In this document: piece after piece, positions 53,219 to 62,239 of the stretch
How positions within the stretch are numbered: position 1 is the first letter of the stretch
Layout of the letters: every line of letters begins with the position of its first letter
NCBI GenBank assembly: GCA_022841905.1
Contig: JALHQO010000005.1
Location: 1-64,000 of the forward strand
Direction of reading: 5' to 3'
Origin: Hyphomonadaceae bacterium
GTDB taxonomy: Bacteria > Pseudomonadota > Alphaproteobacteria > Caulobacterales > Aquidulcibacteraceae
Length of the DNA stretch: 64,000 nucleotides
Made by a program: the position numbers and the translations under genes
The notes under the pieces: generated by a model
What the model was told of the DNA's origin: nothing
Database searches by the model: none
The model's input: only the letters and a program-made list of their open reading frames with translations

Positions 53219-53560
53219 ATGATGTCTTTGTTTCAACGCTTCCTGGGCTTTGACCGGCTGCTCGGGCCGAGCCTGGTGAAGCTCGTTTATTATGTCGGCG
53301 CCGCCGCCATCGTCGTGCTCGCAGCGGGCGCGCTGCTCACCGCGATCTTCTCGCTGGCCGGCGGCAATTTCGGCGCAGCGGCGATGCAATTGCTCGCCGT
53401 GCCGGCGGTCGCGGCGGTGGCCTTCGTCTATTGGCGATTTTTGTGCGAGCTCTTCATGCTGGCGTTTCTCGCCTACGAACGCCTCGGCGAAATCCGTGAC
53501 TCGATGCGCATCGCAACCGGTGAAGCGTCAGCGCCCGATCCGGATCATCCGGCGTTCTAA
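53219..53560 (+). CDS. DUF4282 small membrane protein
   Basis: Protein of 113 residues with two hydrophobic helices (VYYVGAAAIVVLAAGALLTAIFSL and LLAVPAVAAVAFVYWRFLCELFMLAFLA) and an N terminus FQRFLGFDRLLGPSLVK, the DUF4282 pattern. Unknown function. Adjacent ATGs at 53219 and 53222; GAGG lies upstream. 31 bases after the SDR gene, likely co-transcribed; its stop overlaps the convergent thioesterase stop. Confidence 0.82.
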   Translation: MMSLFQRFLGFDRLLGPSLVKLVYYVGAAAIVVLAAGALLTAIFSLAGGNFGAAAMQLLAVPAVAAVAFVYWRFLCELFMLAFLAYERLGEIRDSMRIATGEASAPDPDHPAF

Positions 53561-53958
53561 TCCAGAAAGCGCTGCACGAGTTCTGACGGCACGCGCTTCA
53601 CGCGGCGAGTGTTTGCATCGAGCAAGCACCAGTTCGACTTGATCTGCACGGCGGGTTTTTCGCTGCCGACTTTGTAGATGTCGACGAAGCGCGCCCAGGC
53701 CGCGCCCTGCGGCGCATCATCGACGCGCGTGCGCACTTCCACTTCATCGCCGAGCGTCAGTGCGGCGCGGTAGTCGGCTTCGTGTCGGAGCACCACCCAG
53801 ACGAGGCCCGCCAGCATTTCTTCGCTCGCGCGCGATCGCCAATGCGCGATGGCGATCTCTTGCGCCCAACGCAGATAGACGATGTTGTTGACGTGGCCGA
53901 GTTCGTCGATATCGGCGGCGACGACCGGGAAGCGCTGAGTGAAACTTTGAGCGGCCAT
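53557..53958 (-). CDS. Hotdog-fold acyl-CoA thioesterase
   Basis: Protein of 133 residues, YbgC/FadM-like. Hotdog active segment ADIDELGHVNNIVYLRWAQE (Asp16 and the H-V-N-N motif). Hydrolyses acyl-CoA thioesters; substrate unknown. It is transcribed after an Hpt gene on the same strand, 23 bases away. Confidence 0.9.
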   Translation of the reverse strand: MAAQSFTQRFPVVAADIDELGHVNNIVYLRWAQEIAIAHWRSRASEEMLAGLVWVVLRHEADYRAALTLGDEVEVRTRVDDAPQGAAWARFVDIYKVGSEKPAVQIKSNWCLLDANTRRVKRVPSELVQRFLD

Positions 53959-53981
53959 AACACCACTCTAGCGCGAAACGC

Positions 53982-54296
53982 TCAGGCCGCCTCGGCGGCG
54001 AATTGTTCCAGCGCCGCGAGCGCCTCGTCCAGAGCGGCGCGCACGCGGGCCAAAACTTCAGCGCTCTGCGCGTCCGGCGCAGCTTCCGCCGCCTCGCATG
54101 CGGCCGCGAGCCGGTTGAGCCCAATGCCGCGGGCCGAGCCTTTCATGGTGTGAACCGCATCGCGCCAGCCCGCGCCCTGCCCGAGCGCTGCTACCCACGC
54201 TTCCACTTGCATGCGGAAAAGGCCGAGCACCTCAACCTGCAACGCGCGGTCAGCGCCGGTCATGTGATCGAAATGGGCGCGGTCGAGCACGAGCAT
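53982..54296 (-). CDS. Hpt-domain phosphotransfer protein
   Basis: Single-domain histidine phosphotransfer protein of 104 residues: helical bundle with the phosphorylatable His49 in VHTMKGSARGIGL. It relays phosphate between hybrid kinases and response regulators in multi-step phosphorelays. In Caulobacterales ChpT is larger and different; the partner kinase is not in the window. Confidence 0.87.
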   Translation of the reverse strand: MLVLDRAHFDHMTGADRALQVEVLGLFRMQVEAWVAALGQGAGWRDAVHTMKGSARGIGLNRLAAACEAAEAAPDAQSAEVLARVRAALDEALAALEQFAAEAA

Positions 54297-54331
54297 GCGC
54301 CGATTGTGACGCCCTGGCTCTTAAGGCGAGG

Positions 54332-55027
54332 TTAGAGAACCGGCGGGCCAACTAGGCCGTGCGCCCAGGCGATCAGCGCCGCCCCTGCAACACCGACCAA
54401 GCCGCGCCAGCCGATTTCGCCAAGCGCCAGCCGGTTGCGCCCTTGCGCGATCGCAGCGAACGGCGCGTTCGAGGTGACGTCAGCAAAACGCGGCCAGGCT
54501 TCGGGATCACGCGCCGCGCCCTTACGGTCGATCGATCGCGCGCCCAGCACCGCCATCGCGCCGAGCGCGCCGAACAGCATGACAGCGAAGCGCTCGCCAT
54601 TGGTCATCAGGTGTGACGCAGCCCAGAACGCCACGCCCCACAGGAAGGGATGACGCGTGATCCGCAGCACGCCGCGCGCCGGTTCTGGCTGGGCCAAAGC
54701 CCGGCTCTCAAAGCCTGCCAATGTCGGCCCCGGCGTCAGCACGCCCGTCACGCCGAGCGCCACCCCGAACAGCCCCAACGCCAGCGCCGGCCAGCGCAGC
54801 CATTCCGGCGGCAGCCAAAGCGCTTCGTTCAGCGGATCGAACGGGTCGGCGCGCATCGCGCCATAGCCCTGGATCATCCACACCAGCAGCCCAAGCGAGA
54901 GCAGCGAAAACACGGCCCGATACGACCCCTCGCCGATCAGCCCGACCAGCCGCGCTCTGAGCCCCGTCGCGGATAGGCCGACATGGATCAGCACGAAAGC
55001 GATCAACGCCCAGACAAACCCATCCAT
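54332..55027 (-). CDS. NnrU family membrane protein
   Basis: Protein of 231 residues with about six hydrophobic helices, NnrU-type blocks SYRAVFSLLSLGLLVWMI and ITRHPFLWGVAFWAASHL. NnrU is linked to nitrogen-oxide metabolism in some denitrifiers and resembles the MAPEG/isoprenylcysteine methyltransferase-like proteins. AGGGG lies 9 bases before ATG 55027; the GTG at 55036 is less likely. Confidence 0.86.
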   Translation of the reverse strand: MDGFVWALIAFVLIHVGLSATGLRARLVGLIGEGSYRAVFSLLSLGLLVWMIQGYGAMRADPFDPLNEALWLPPEWLRWPALALGLFGVALGVTGVLTPGPTLAGFESRALAQPEPARGVLRITRHPFLWGVAFWAASHLMTNGERFAVMLFGALGAMAVLGARSIDRKGAARDPEAWPRFADVTSNAPFAAIAQGRNRLALGEIGWRGLVGVAGAALIAWAHGLVGPPVL

Positions 55028-55123
55028 GCCGATCACCCCTGCGCGAACGCCGTTCCAGCGCGACCCTCCTGCACTGGACGGCGCCCCGCAATGCCCTTAT
55101 GTCCGACCCTCGTTTGAGTCGAT

Positions 55124-55198
<75 letters not shown>

Positions 55199-55199
<1 letters not shown>

Positions 55200-55228
55200 T
55201 TCTACGCTCGCGTTAGCGCGCGTAGAAT
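55199..55228 (+). terminator. Hairpin immediately after tRNA-Lys
   Basis: ATTCTACGC (55199-55207) and GCGTAGAAT (55220-55228) are perfect inverted repeats, with an inner CGC-GTTA-GCG stem. It starts at the last base of the tRNA and may terminate or process its transcript; no T-run follows. Confidence 0.55.
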
Positions 55229-55311
55229 GTCCTCCGAAGCCTTGGCGTAGGAGGACTGTACGCTCCGGGCGCGCGCTTCGGATGACTTACGCCGAGCACC
55301 AAAATCCAAAA

Positions 55312-55341
55312 CAAAAAAGCCGGCGCGCTTTCGCGGCCGGC
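55312..55341 (-). terminator. Intrinsic terminator of the autotransporter gene
   Basis: Minus-strand hairpin with GCCGGC stems (55341-55336 and 55324-55319), inner GCG/CGC pairs around a GAAA-type loop, followed by TTTTTT (55318-55313). It is 25 bases after the autotransporter stop and is a classic intrinsic terminator. Confidence 0.88.
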
Positions 55342-55365
55342 CTTCTAGCGTTTGACGCGCCCTGC

Positions 55366-58300
55366 TTAGAAGCGGAAGCGGATGGCGGCGTTGATGCTGT
55401 GGCGCTCGATCTGGTCGCCGTATTCGCCTTCATAGCCGAGCGAGAATGTCGAGTAGCCGTTGGTGGCGTCGACGCCGATGCCGACCAGCGCGCCGCCATC
55501 GCCGAAGCCCTCATCAGTGAGCGTGAATTCGTCGCCAGTGGAGACGAAGCGGAACGTGCGCTCGGCCTCTTCGTCGATGATGTTGGCGCGATAGCCAGCG
55601 AACAAACGCGGCGCGATCACGGTTTCGCCGCGCATGCGGAAGCGCGCGCTGAGCTCGACCCCGACATCGCCCCACAGACGCTGCGACGTGGTGCTGTCGA
55701 CCTCGTAGTCGATCGCCGCGCCGCCGCCTTCTTCAGTGTAGCCGTCCTCGGCGAGGAAGACGTAAGTGAGCGCCGCTTGCGGCGTGATCACGAACGAGTT
55801 GCCAAGGCTGAGCGGCACCGAAGCGCGCGCCATGCCGTGGCCTTCGTACGCCCACCATTCGGCTTCGCTGATTGCTTCGAAGTCCTCGCCAATCTGCACG
55901 TAGCGCTGCGAGTTCATTTGGCCGGCGCCTACGCCGACGACAAAGTCGAGATCGACGATGCCGACTGCTGTGCCGAGATATGCGCCGACTTGGCCCAACG
56001 TTGCTGAGATCTCGCCTTCGGGCCGCCCCTCTTCCTCAACTTCCGAGGTGATGAACGAGGCCGACAAACCGAACAGGCCGCCATTCTCGAGCGGGCCGTC
56101 AATGCCGAGCGCCATGCCGAAGCCGTAGCCGGTGAACTCCTGGCCGTTCAGCGACGGCGGCGTACGCGAAACGAAGTAACCGATCTCCTGCGCCCACACC
56201 GACACTTCGTCGATACCTTGCAGGCGCGTCGCCGCGAGACGATTGCCGCTCGCGCCTTGCGCTTGCTGGATCGCAGTGGCGGCGAGCTCAGCGGCAGCCG
56301 AAGAGAAGCTCGGCATCAGGTCGTCATAAGCGTCATCGAAGGCGGCTTGGGTTTCGAGACCGAGGAAGGCCGCCGCGGCTGCATCGTCAAGGCGCAACGC
56401 CGCGATGATCGGATCGAAAGCGATGCCCTGATTGATGGTGAGGCCGAGTTCGGTCGCGTCCTTTAGATCGTAAACCGCCTGCAAGCCGTTGGCGGCGCCG
56501 TCAGCAGCCATCGGATTAGTGAGTTCGACCGCAAGATTGTAAACAAACGGCACGTTGTCGCCGCTCAGGTTCGGATTGACGACGTTTGCGCCGCCGAACA
56601 GCGAGCCAGCGGTTAGGAACACGATGGTGTCGCCATCGGGCAAACCGGCCGGGATATACGGTGTCACCACCGCCCCAGGCGCGAAGGTGACCACGCCGCT
56701 CGCTTGAATCAATGTCGAGTTCGCTGGCGTTTCCGAGAGACGCAAGCGCAGTTCTGAATCTGCGCCGAACGTAGCGGTCGTAATGTTCACTTGGCCGCCT
56801 ACTGCGCCCTGCAGATCCAACAGGCCATCGCTGACCGTGAGGGCGAGCGCGCCATCGGAGTCGCTCAGAATGCCGGAATAAGTCGCGCCATTATCGATGA
56901 AGAAGTTGTCGGCGCCGGCGCCGAACGACAAGTCGCCTATGACGCGGCCATCGAGCAAGTTGAAGGTGTCGTCGCCGGCGCCCAGCCGGATGTCGCCGAG
57001 TATCTGAACGGCGACGGGCGTGGCCACGTCGTTATCGACGCCGTCATCGTCGGTAAAGGGAATAGTCGCGAGTTGTTCGATCAGAACGCCAATGGTCGAT
57101 GCAGAGACATCGATGGCGACCGAATCGCCAGTCACGGTCGGCACAACATTGTCGGACAGATCATCATCGGTTGCGACGACTTGGGCGACGAGGGTGCCGC
57201 TATTGGTGATCGTGGCGAGCGTGTTGGATGCGTCATAGATAGCAAACGCGCTGCCCGCCTCACCGTACAGTTCGACTGCGAGCGTGCCCGTGTTGGTGAG
57301 GGCGTTGGTCGAACCACCCTCCAGATAAACACCGTAGGCCGTGTGTATGTTCTCTGAAGTTGTGGCGACGAACAAACGACCGCGATTCAGAATCTCCGGC
57401 ACAAGTGCGCCGTCGCCGATCGAGACGCCGAAAGCGTCGGCCTCGTGTGATGCCACAGAGAGCAGATTGTAGGTGGCGATGCCGCCCGCCGTATCGACCG
57501 TATTGCCGCCGCTTCCATCGACCCGGAAGCCGGTAGCGGATCGGCCATCGTAAACCGAGTCCACCGTGATGCTGCCGCGGTTGAACAGTCCGTAGCCGCT
57601 GGCGGTGGCCCCGAGAATAACGTCGTTGCCAGTATCGGCACGCAGCAAGATTGCCGGCGCGGAGCTATATATGAGCAGTTGGGCTGTATTGTCGTCGTCG
57701 GAGTCACCGGTGGTTTCAGTGATGCCGTCATTGTCATCGTCGAGATCATCCTCGACGCCGATGCCCTCAATGGTCACGCCACCGCCGACGCTGGCACGGA
57801 CATCGACGATGGCGCCGCTGATCAGGAGGTCTGCTGGTTCAAACCCGCTCTGATCCGCCGGCGGAGGATTATTGGAGAGATAACCGCTGACAACGTACGA
57901 GCCATTCAAACTTAGCGCGCCACCGATTTGACCATCGACACGGACGGCCGAACTGTTCTCGCCCCGCGAGACAATGTTGCCAGTGCTGACTACATCGCCT
58001 GTGACGCCACCGCCCAGGATATGAATTCCGTAGCTGTCGGCCCCGATAATCGTCACAGCGCCGCGATTGATCACATCGCCCGTCAACGTGCCATCGACCG
58101 TGATGCCACTGGAGTTGTTGCCCTCGACCGTGATCGTTCCTGAAGCGAGATTGGTGATGTTTCCAGTGAAGGCGCCGTCGACAAAAATAGCGTGACGGTT
58201 GTCGCCGATGGCGACCGTGCCGTCTCCATCCCCGTCACTGTCGGTGTCGGTGACGGTGTGGTCTTCGAGCAGATTAATGGCGCCGCCATTGCTGATATCG

Positions 58301-58605
58301 CCACTGAAGCCGCCGAGAGCGTAAATGGCGAGGACATCGTCGGCGTTATTGGAGGCGATTGTGCCGTTGTTGGTGACATCACGGTTCGCGGAATTCAGCG
58401 TCACGGCAGTCGGACCGGCCGTAACTGTGACGGAGCCCGTGTTCGAGATAGTGATGTCGCCCGGCGTGCCGTTTAGCGGGTTAGCGGTAGCGACCGGGGT
58501 CGTCGTCGCCGTCGAAATCGTCAAATCATCCGCCGCGGCTTCGTGCGCGGCGCCGCCGGCGATGGCTACAGCCAAACCTGCAAGTTGAATTCGGGAAATA
58601 CGCAT
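55366..58605 (-). CDS. Large autotransporter with beta-barrel domain
   Basis: Outer-membrane/secreted protein of 1079 residues. Signal peptide to about residue 25; passenger of repeated G/N/D-rich strands (NNGTIASNNADD, NLASGTITVEGNN) typical of a beta-helix; C-terminal barrel (about 800-1079) ending in FRF, the outer-membrane insertion signal. Short acidic loops (DTDSDGDGDG at 120-129, DDLDDDNDG near 286-294) resemble Ca2+-binding motifs. No protease or adhesin motif identified. Ends in an intrinsic terminator; start ATG 58605. Confidence 0.93.
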   Translation of the reverse strand: MRISRIQLAGLAVAIAGGAAHEAAADDLTISTATTTPVATANPLNGTPGDITISNTGSVTVTAGPTAVTLNSANRDVTNNGTIASNNADDVLAIYALGGFSGDISNGGAINLLEDHTVTDTDSDGDGDGTVAIGDNRHAIFVDGAFTGNITNLASGTITVEGNNSSGITVDGTLTGDVINRGAVTIIGADSYGIHILGGGVTGDVVSTGNIVSRGENSSAVRVDGQIGGALSLNGSYVVSGYLSNNPPPADQSGFEPADLLISGAIVDVRASVGGGVTIEGIGVEDDLDDDNDGITETTGDSDDDNTAQLLIYSSAPAILLRADTGNDVILGATASGYGLFNRGSITVDSVYDGRSATGFRVDGSGGNTVDTAGGIATYNLLSVASHEADAFGVSIGDGALVPEILNRGRLFVATTSENIHTAYGVYLEGGSTNALTNTGTLAVELYGEAGSAFAIYDASNTLATITNSGTLVAQVVATDDDLSDNVVPTVTGDSVAIDVSASTIGVLIEQLATIPFTDDDGVDNDVATPVAVQILGDIRLGAGDDTFNLLDGRVIGDLSFGAGADNFFIDNGATYSGILSDSDGALALTVSDGLLDLQGAVGGQVNITTATFGADSELRLRLSETPANSTLIQASGVVTFAPGAVVTPYIPAGLPDGDTIVFLTAGSLFGGANVVNPNLSGDNVPFVYNLAVELTNPMAADGAANGLQAVYDLKDATELGLTINQGIAFDPIIAALRLDDAAAAAFLGLETQAAFDDAYDDLMPSFSSAAAELAATAIQQAQGASGNRLAATRLQGIDEVSVWAQEIGYFVSRTPPSLNGQEFTGYGFGMALGIDGPLENGGLFGLSASFITSEVEEEGRPEGEISATLGQVGAYLGTAVGIVDLDFVVGVGAGQMNSQRYVQIGEDFEAISEAEWWAYEGHGMARASVPLSLGNSFVITPQAALTYVFLAEDGYTEEGGGAAIDYEVDSTTSQRLWGDVGVELSARFRMRGETVIAPRLFAGYRANIIDEEAERTFRFVSTGDEFTLTDEGFGDGGALVGIGVDATNGYSTFSLGYEGEYGDQIERHSINAAIRFRF

Positions 58606-58869
58606 GCCGGCTCCGTCCCCTATCGCTCCGATGCGGGCGCGGCGCCCTCAAGCCGCCGCGCAGGCCGTCCCTTCCCGGGCAGACCTGCAATTCCCCACAT
58701 TGCGCTGGGCCGATACGGGGCCAGCAACGCTCGGATGGCATGCCGGGTTAGCGGAATTTTGTCCATAGCGGGACGCACGCCGAAGGGCGCCGCGACGTGG
58801 CAATAAAACGACAGGGTTCAGTCAGTTCGTGCGCGAAGCGAACTACCGATGCTGCGCTGCACCTAAGGC

Positions 58870-61179
58870 TTAGCCGCCGAGTTTGGCGCGCAATGTCGCG
58901 AGCGCCGCGGGTTCGCCAACGATAGGGGCATGGGCGGCGTTGTTGAAATCGGCGACCAGGGCGTCGATCTCGTCCGGGGCGACTGCTTGGGAGAAGAAGA
59001 AGCCCTGCAGTTCCGTGACGCCGACGAGGCGCATCACCGAGGCTTCCGCTTCCGTCTCGACGCCCTCCGCGACGATGTCCATGCCCAGCCCGCGGCCGAG
59101 CGTCACCACCGATTGGATGATCGTCATAGCGCGCTTGCGCTCGTGAATGCCGGTGACGAAGGCGCGGTCGATTTTGATCTTGTCGAAGCGGAAATCGCAG
59201 AGGTAGCGCAGCGACGAATAGCCGGTGCCGAAATCGTCGAGCGCGATTTTGAAGCCGAGCGCCCGAACTGCGTCCAGAATCTGCCTGTTGCGATCGGTCG
59301 ATTCCATCAGCACGCCTTCGGTCACTTCCAGCACGATGCGGCGCGGATCGACCTGATGCTTGACGATCAGGCTTTCCAGCAACTCGACCAGATCGACGTG
59401 ACGGAACTGAACCGGCGACAGATTGATCGAGACTTCGAGATCGGGCCAGCGTTTGGTTTCGGCGAAGGCGCGCTCCAGCACATAGGCGCCCAGCGCCGGC
59501 ATCAAGCCCGCCTCTTCCGCGATCGGCACGAACTTGGCCGGCGAGATCGCGCCCTTGGTCGCATGATTCCAGCGCAGCAGCGCTTCGACGCCGCTGATGC
59601 GGTTTTGACCGCACGAGATCACTGGCTGGTAGTGCAGAAAGAGCTCGCCGGCATCGATAGCGGCCTGCAATTCGAGTTCGACTTCGCGGCGTTGCTCCAC
59701 TTCGGCGGCCATCTCGGCGCAGAACGTCATGGCGCGGTCGCGGCCCTGGTTCTTGCCCTGATAGAGGGCGATGTCGGCGTGGCGCATCAGCTCTTGCGGC
59801 GAGAAGCCGTGCTCCGGCGCCGTGGCGATGCCGACCGAGGCGGTCATGCGAATGTGTTGGCCGTAGACGTCGAAGGCTTCCTCGAAGCCCTTGCGCACGC
59901 GCTCAGCGAGGTCGTTGACCGCATTTTCGCCAGTCGCGCGGCACAGCACGGCAAACTCGTCGCCACCGAAGCGCGCCAGGAAATCCTCCGGCGCGAGCGT
60001 GCGGCGCAGACGATCGGCGACCCCCATGATGAGCGTATCGCCGGCGGCGTGGCCCATCGTGTCGTTGACGTCCTTGAAGCGGTCGACGTCGATATAGGCG
60101 ACGATAACCCGGCCATTGTTGCGCGATTGAACGAGGCCATCGAGCGACTCTTGCAGACGCTCCACAAAGTGGTGGCGGTTCGGCAGGCCCGAGAGCGAGT
60201 CATGCAGCGCTTGGTGGCGCGAGAGCTCTTCGCGGTCAGCGAGATCGCCGGTGGCGCGCTTCAGGCGATGCACCATAAGCCAGGTGAAGAAACCTGCGCC
60301 GAACACGCCAAGCGCGACGAGCGGCAGGATAAACAGCAGCAGCGTTTGGCCCGGGCGGCGCGGCGTCCAGGTCAGATAGCCAACCGACGCGCCATCGTCG
60401 GCGCGGAACGGTTCGGAATTGAGCCCCGCCGCGGAGGCCGGCGCAGGCGCAAGCGCCAGATCGTCCATCAACAAAGAGCCACCGACTTCGGCCATGAATG
60501 TAGCGTCGATGCGGACAACGCTCAGCATCAAGTGAGGCTCGCCCTGCACTAGGCCAGCGTCGAGGTTCGGCACGATCGAGAGCGCAGCGACCACGGCGGG
60601 TTCGCCATCGACTTCCATGATGTGGCCAGCCCAACGGCCGAAGCTTGCGCCTAGCAGCGCGTTATAATTGCCTTGGCTTTCCACGAACGCTTGATCGCGA
60701 CGGCGCAGCGTGCCATCGGCCCCGCCCCGCGCTTCCTGCACGATCTGGTCGAGCACGGCGCGATGGTTGTTGTACGCTTGGACGGGATCGCTCAATTCGC
60801 CGGCGACATTGGCGTAGATTGGGCGGTTATCGGCATCGACGATGATGACTTCGTCGTGGCCGTAAGTTTCGAAAAAATAGACGCCGACATTGGTCTCGAG
60901 CCATTCGACATTGATCGGACGCGCCTGGGCATTGATGACGGCGTCATCCCACCAAGCGATTGCCTTTTGCTGATCGAGGACGCGGCTGACGCTCTGATCG
61001 AGCGCGTTTTCCACAAGCTGGCGCTCGCGCATGACGGCGTTGTTGTTGCTCGACCAGCCCGCATAGCCGACCACCGCAACAAGCAGGAAACCCAGGGCGA
61101 CAAGGCCAACACCAATCAAGCCCGTGAGCCGGTGCAGGTCGTTCCTGTAATGGAAAGTCTTGGCGTTGGCGGGCGTCAT
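58870..61179 (-). CDS. CHASE4-GGDEF-EAL c-di-GMP regulatory protein
   Basis: Inner-membrane protein of 769 residues: TM1 (about 18-40), periplasmic CHASE4 sensor (about 50-250), TM2 (near 275-297), GGDEF domain (ARFGGDEFAVL, catalytic signature intact, no RxxD inhibitory site), EAL domain with EALLRW, NLSPVQF, DDFGTGYSS, DKIKID and AEGVET all present. It could both make and degrade c-di-GMP. ATG 61179 is preferred over GTG 61206. Divergent from the GNAT gene. Confidence 0.93.
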   Translation of the reverse strand: MTPANAKTFHYRNDLHRLTGLIGVGLVALGFLLVAVVGYAGWSSNNNAVMRERQLVENALDQSVSRVLDQQKAIAWWDDAVINAQARPINVEWLETNVGVYFFETYGHDEVIIVDADNRPIYANVAGELSDPVQAYNNHRAVLDQIVQEARGGADGTLRRRDQAFVESQGNYNALLGASFGRWAGHIMEVDGEPAVVAALSIVPNLDAGLVQGEPHLMLSVVRIDATFMAEVGGSLLMDDLALAPAPASAAGLNSEPFRADDGASVGYLTWTPRRPGQTLLLFILPLVALGVFGAGFFTWLMVHRLKRATGDLADREELSRHQALHDSLSGLPNRHHFVERLQESLDGLVQSRNNGRVIVAYIDVDRFKDVNDTMGHAAGDTLIMGVADRLRRTLAPEDFLARFGGDEFAVLCRATGENAVNDLAERVRKGFEEAFDVYGQHIRMTASVGIATAPEHGFSPQELMRHADIALYQGKNQGRDRAMTFCAEMAAEVEQRREVELELQAAIDAGELFLHYQPVISCGQNRISGVEALLRWNHATKGAISPAKFVPIAEEAGLMPALGAYVLERAFAETKRWPDLEVSINLSPVQFRHVDLVELLESLIVKHQVDPRRIVLEVTEGVLMESTDRNRQILDAVRALGFKIALDDFGTGYSSLRYLCDFRFDKIKIDRAFVTGIHERKRAMTIIQSVVTLGRGLGMDIVAEGVETEAEASVMRLVGVTELQGFFFSQAVAPDEIDALVADFNNAAHAPIVGEPAALATLRAKLGG

Positions 61180-61492
61180 ATTACTAAGCCAAAGTAAACT
61201 AGCCACAATGTGGGCTAACGAGCACTCTTATCTCAGATTATCCCAATTTATAGTTACAGCGGTACTTGGATAACCCAATTAAAAGACGCGAATACTTTGG
61301 TAACCATACTTCGGAACAACATGGTTAACGCGCTAAGTGTCGATGTTAATATTAGTAAATACTCGTTTGGGCTTGTCTTTTGCCGATTTACGCTTTATTA
61401 GGGAAATGCGCACGCCGAAGGATCGCTAGGGGCAACACCGGGTAATCGCGACGCCGGGCGCACTATTGGTTAACGAAGAACTTGGGTGACCC

Positions 61493-62239
61493 ATGAGCCG
61501 GTACGCCGTGAAGACGCGCGCCGACAGTCCGGAGCTGCGCAAAGCAGCGATGGCGATCGAACAAGCCGCCTGGAGCGCGCTTGGCTTTCTGAATTTCACC
61601 CGCGCGCACTTTGCCTTCTACCAGGAGTTGCTGGAGGAGCACGCCGACTGCCAGCTGGTGCTGGTGGACGAAGCGACCGGCTATCCGGTCGCGGTCGGCA
61701 ATTGCGTGCCGCTCGCCTGCGACTTCAACAATCTGCCGCCCGAGGGCTGGGATTGGATCGTGGAAACCGCCGCCAATGACCGCGCGCGGCCAAAGAATGC
61801 GCTCGGCGCGCTCGCCATCTCGGTGCCCGGCATTCACCGCAGTAAGGGCCTGGCCCGGCGCATGATCGAAGAATTCCGTGCACTCGCCGTCAAGAAAAGC
61901 CTCGACGGCGTCGTTGCGCCCGTGCGCCCTTCCTCCAAGCACCAGCATCCCTTCATCCCGATCGATGATTACGTCACCTGGACCGACGATCGCGGCCGCC
62001 TCTTCGATCCGTGGCTGCGCAGTCACTCGGCCGCTGGCGGGCGCATCATCAAGACCGCCGAGCGCTCGATGATCGTCGAAGAGCCTGTCGGCTTTTGGGA
62101 AATGTGGACCGGTCGCACCTACGAAGAGAGCGGCAAGTACGCTGTCGAAGGCGCGCTTGTACCGGTCTCCATCGAGCTTGATCGTGGTGTTGGCCGTTAC
62201 GTCGAACCGAACGTATGGTTCGCTTACAACGCCGCCTAA
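61493..62239 (+). CDS. GNAT-like acyltransferase, hypothetical
   Basis: Protein of 248 residues with a GNAT-like core: VDEATGYPVAVGN..., GALAISVPGIHRSKGLARRMIEEFRALA (acetyl-CoA loop R/Q-x-x-G-x-A pattern, SKGLA), and a C-terminal extension. Substrate unknown. It sits between two GGDEF-EAL genes; its stop overlaps the convergent one by 4 bases. GGGTGA lies upstream. Confidence 0.75.
   Translation: MSRYAVKTRADSPELRKAAMAIEQAAWSALGFLNFTRAHFAFYQELLEEHADCQLVLVDEATGYPVAVGNCVPLACDFNNLPPEGWDWIVETAANDRARPKNALGALAISVPGIHRSKGLARRMIEEFRALAVKKSLDGVVAPVRPSSKHQHPFIPIDDYVTWTDDRGRLFDPWLRSHSAAGGRIIKTAERSMIVEEPVGFWEMWTGRTYEESGKYAVEGALVPVSIELDRGVGRYVEPNVWFAYNAA

Noticed and set aside
58606-58869. Gap between the autotransporter and the CHASE4-GGDEF-EAL gene
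   Set aside because: 264 bases with no supportable gene or strong hairpin; probably autotransporter promoter and leader.
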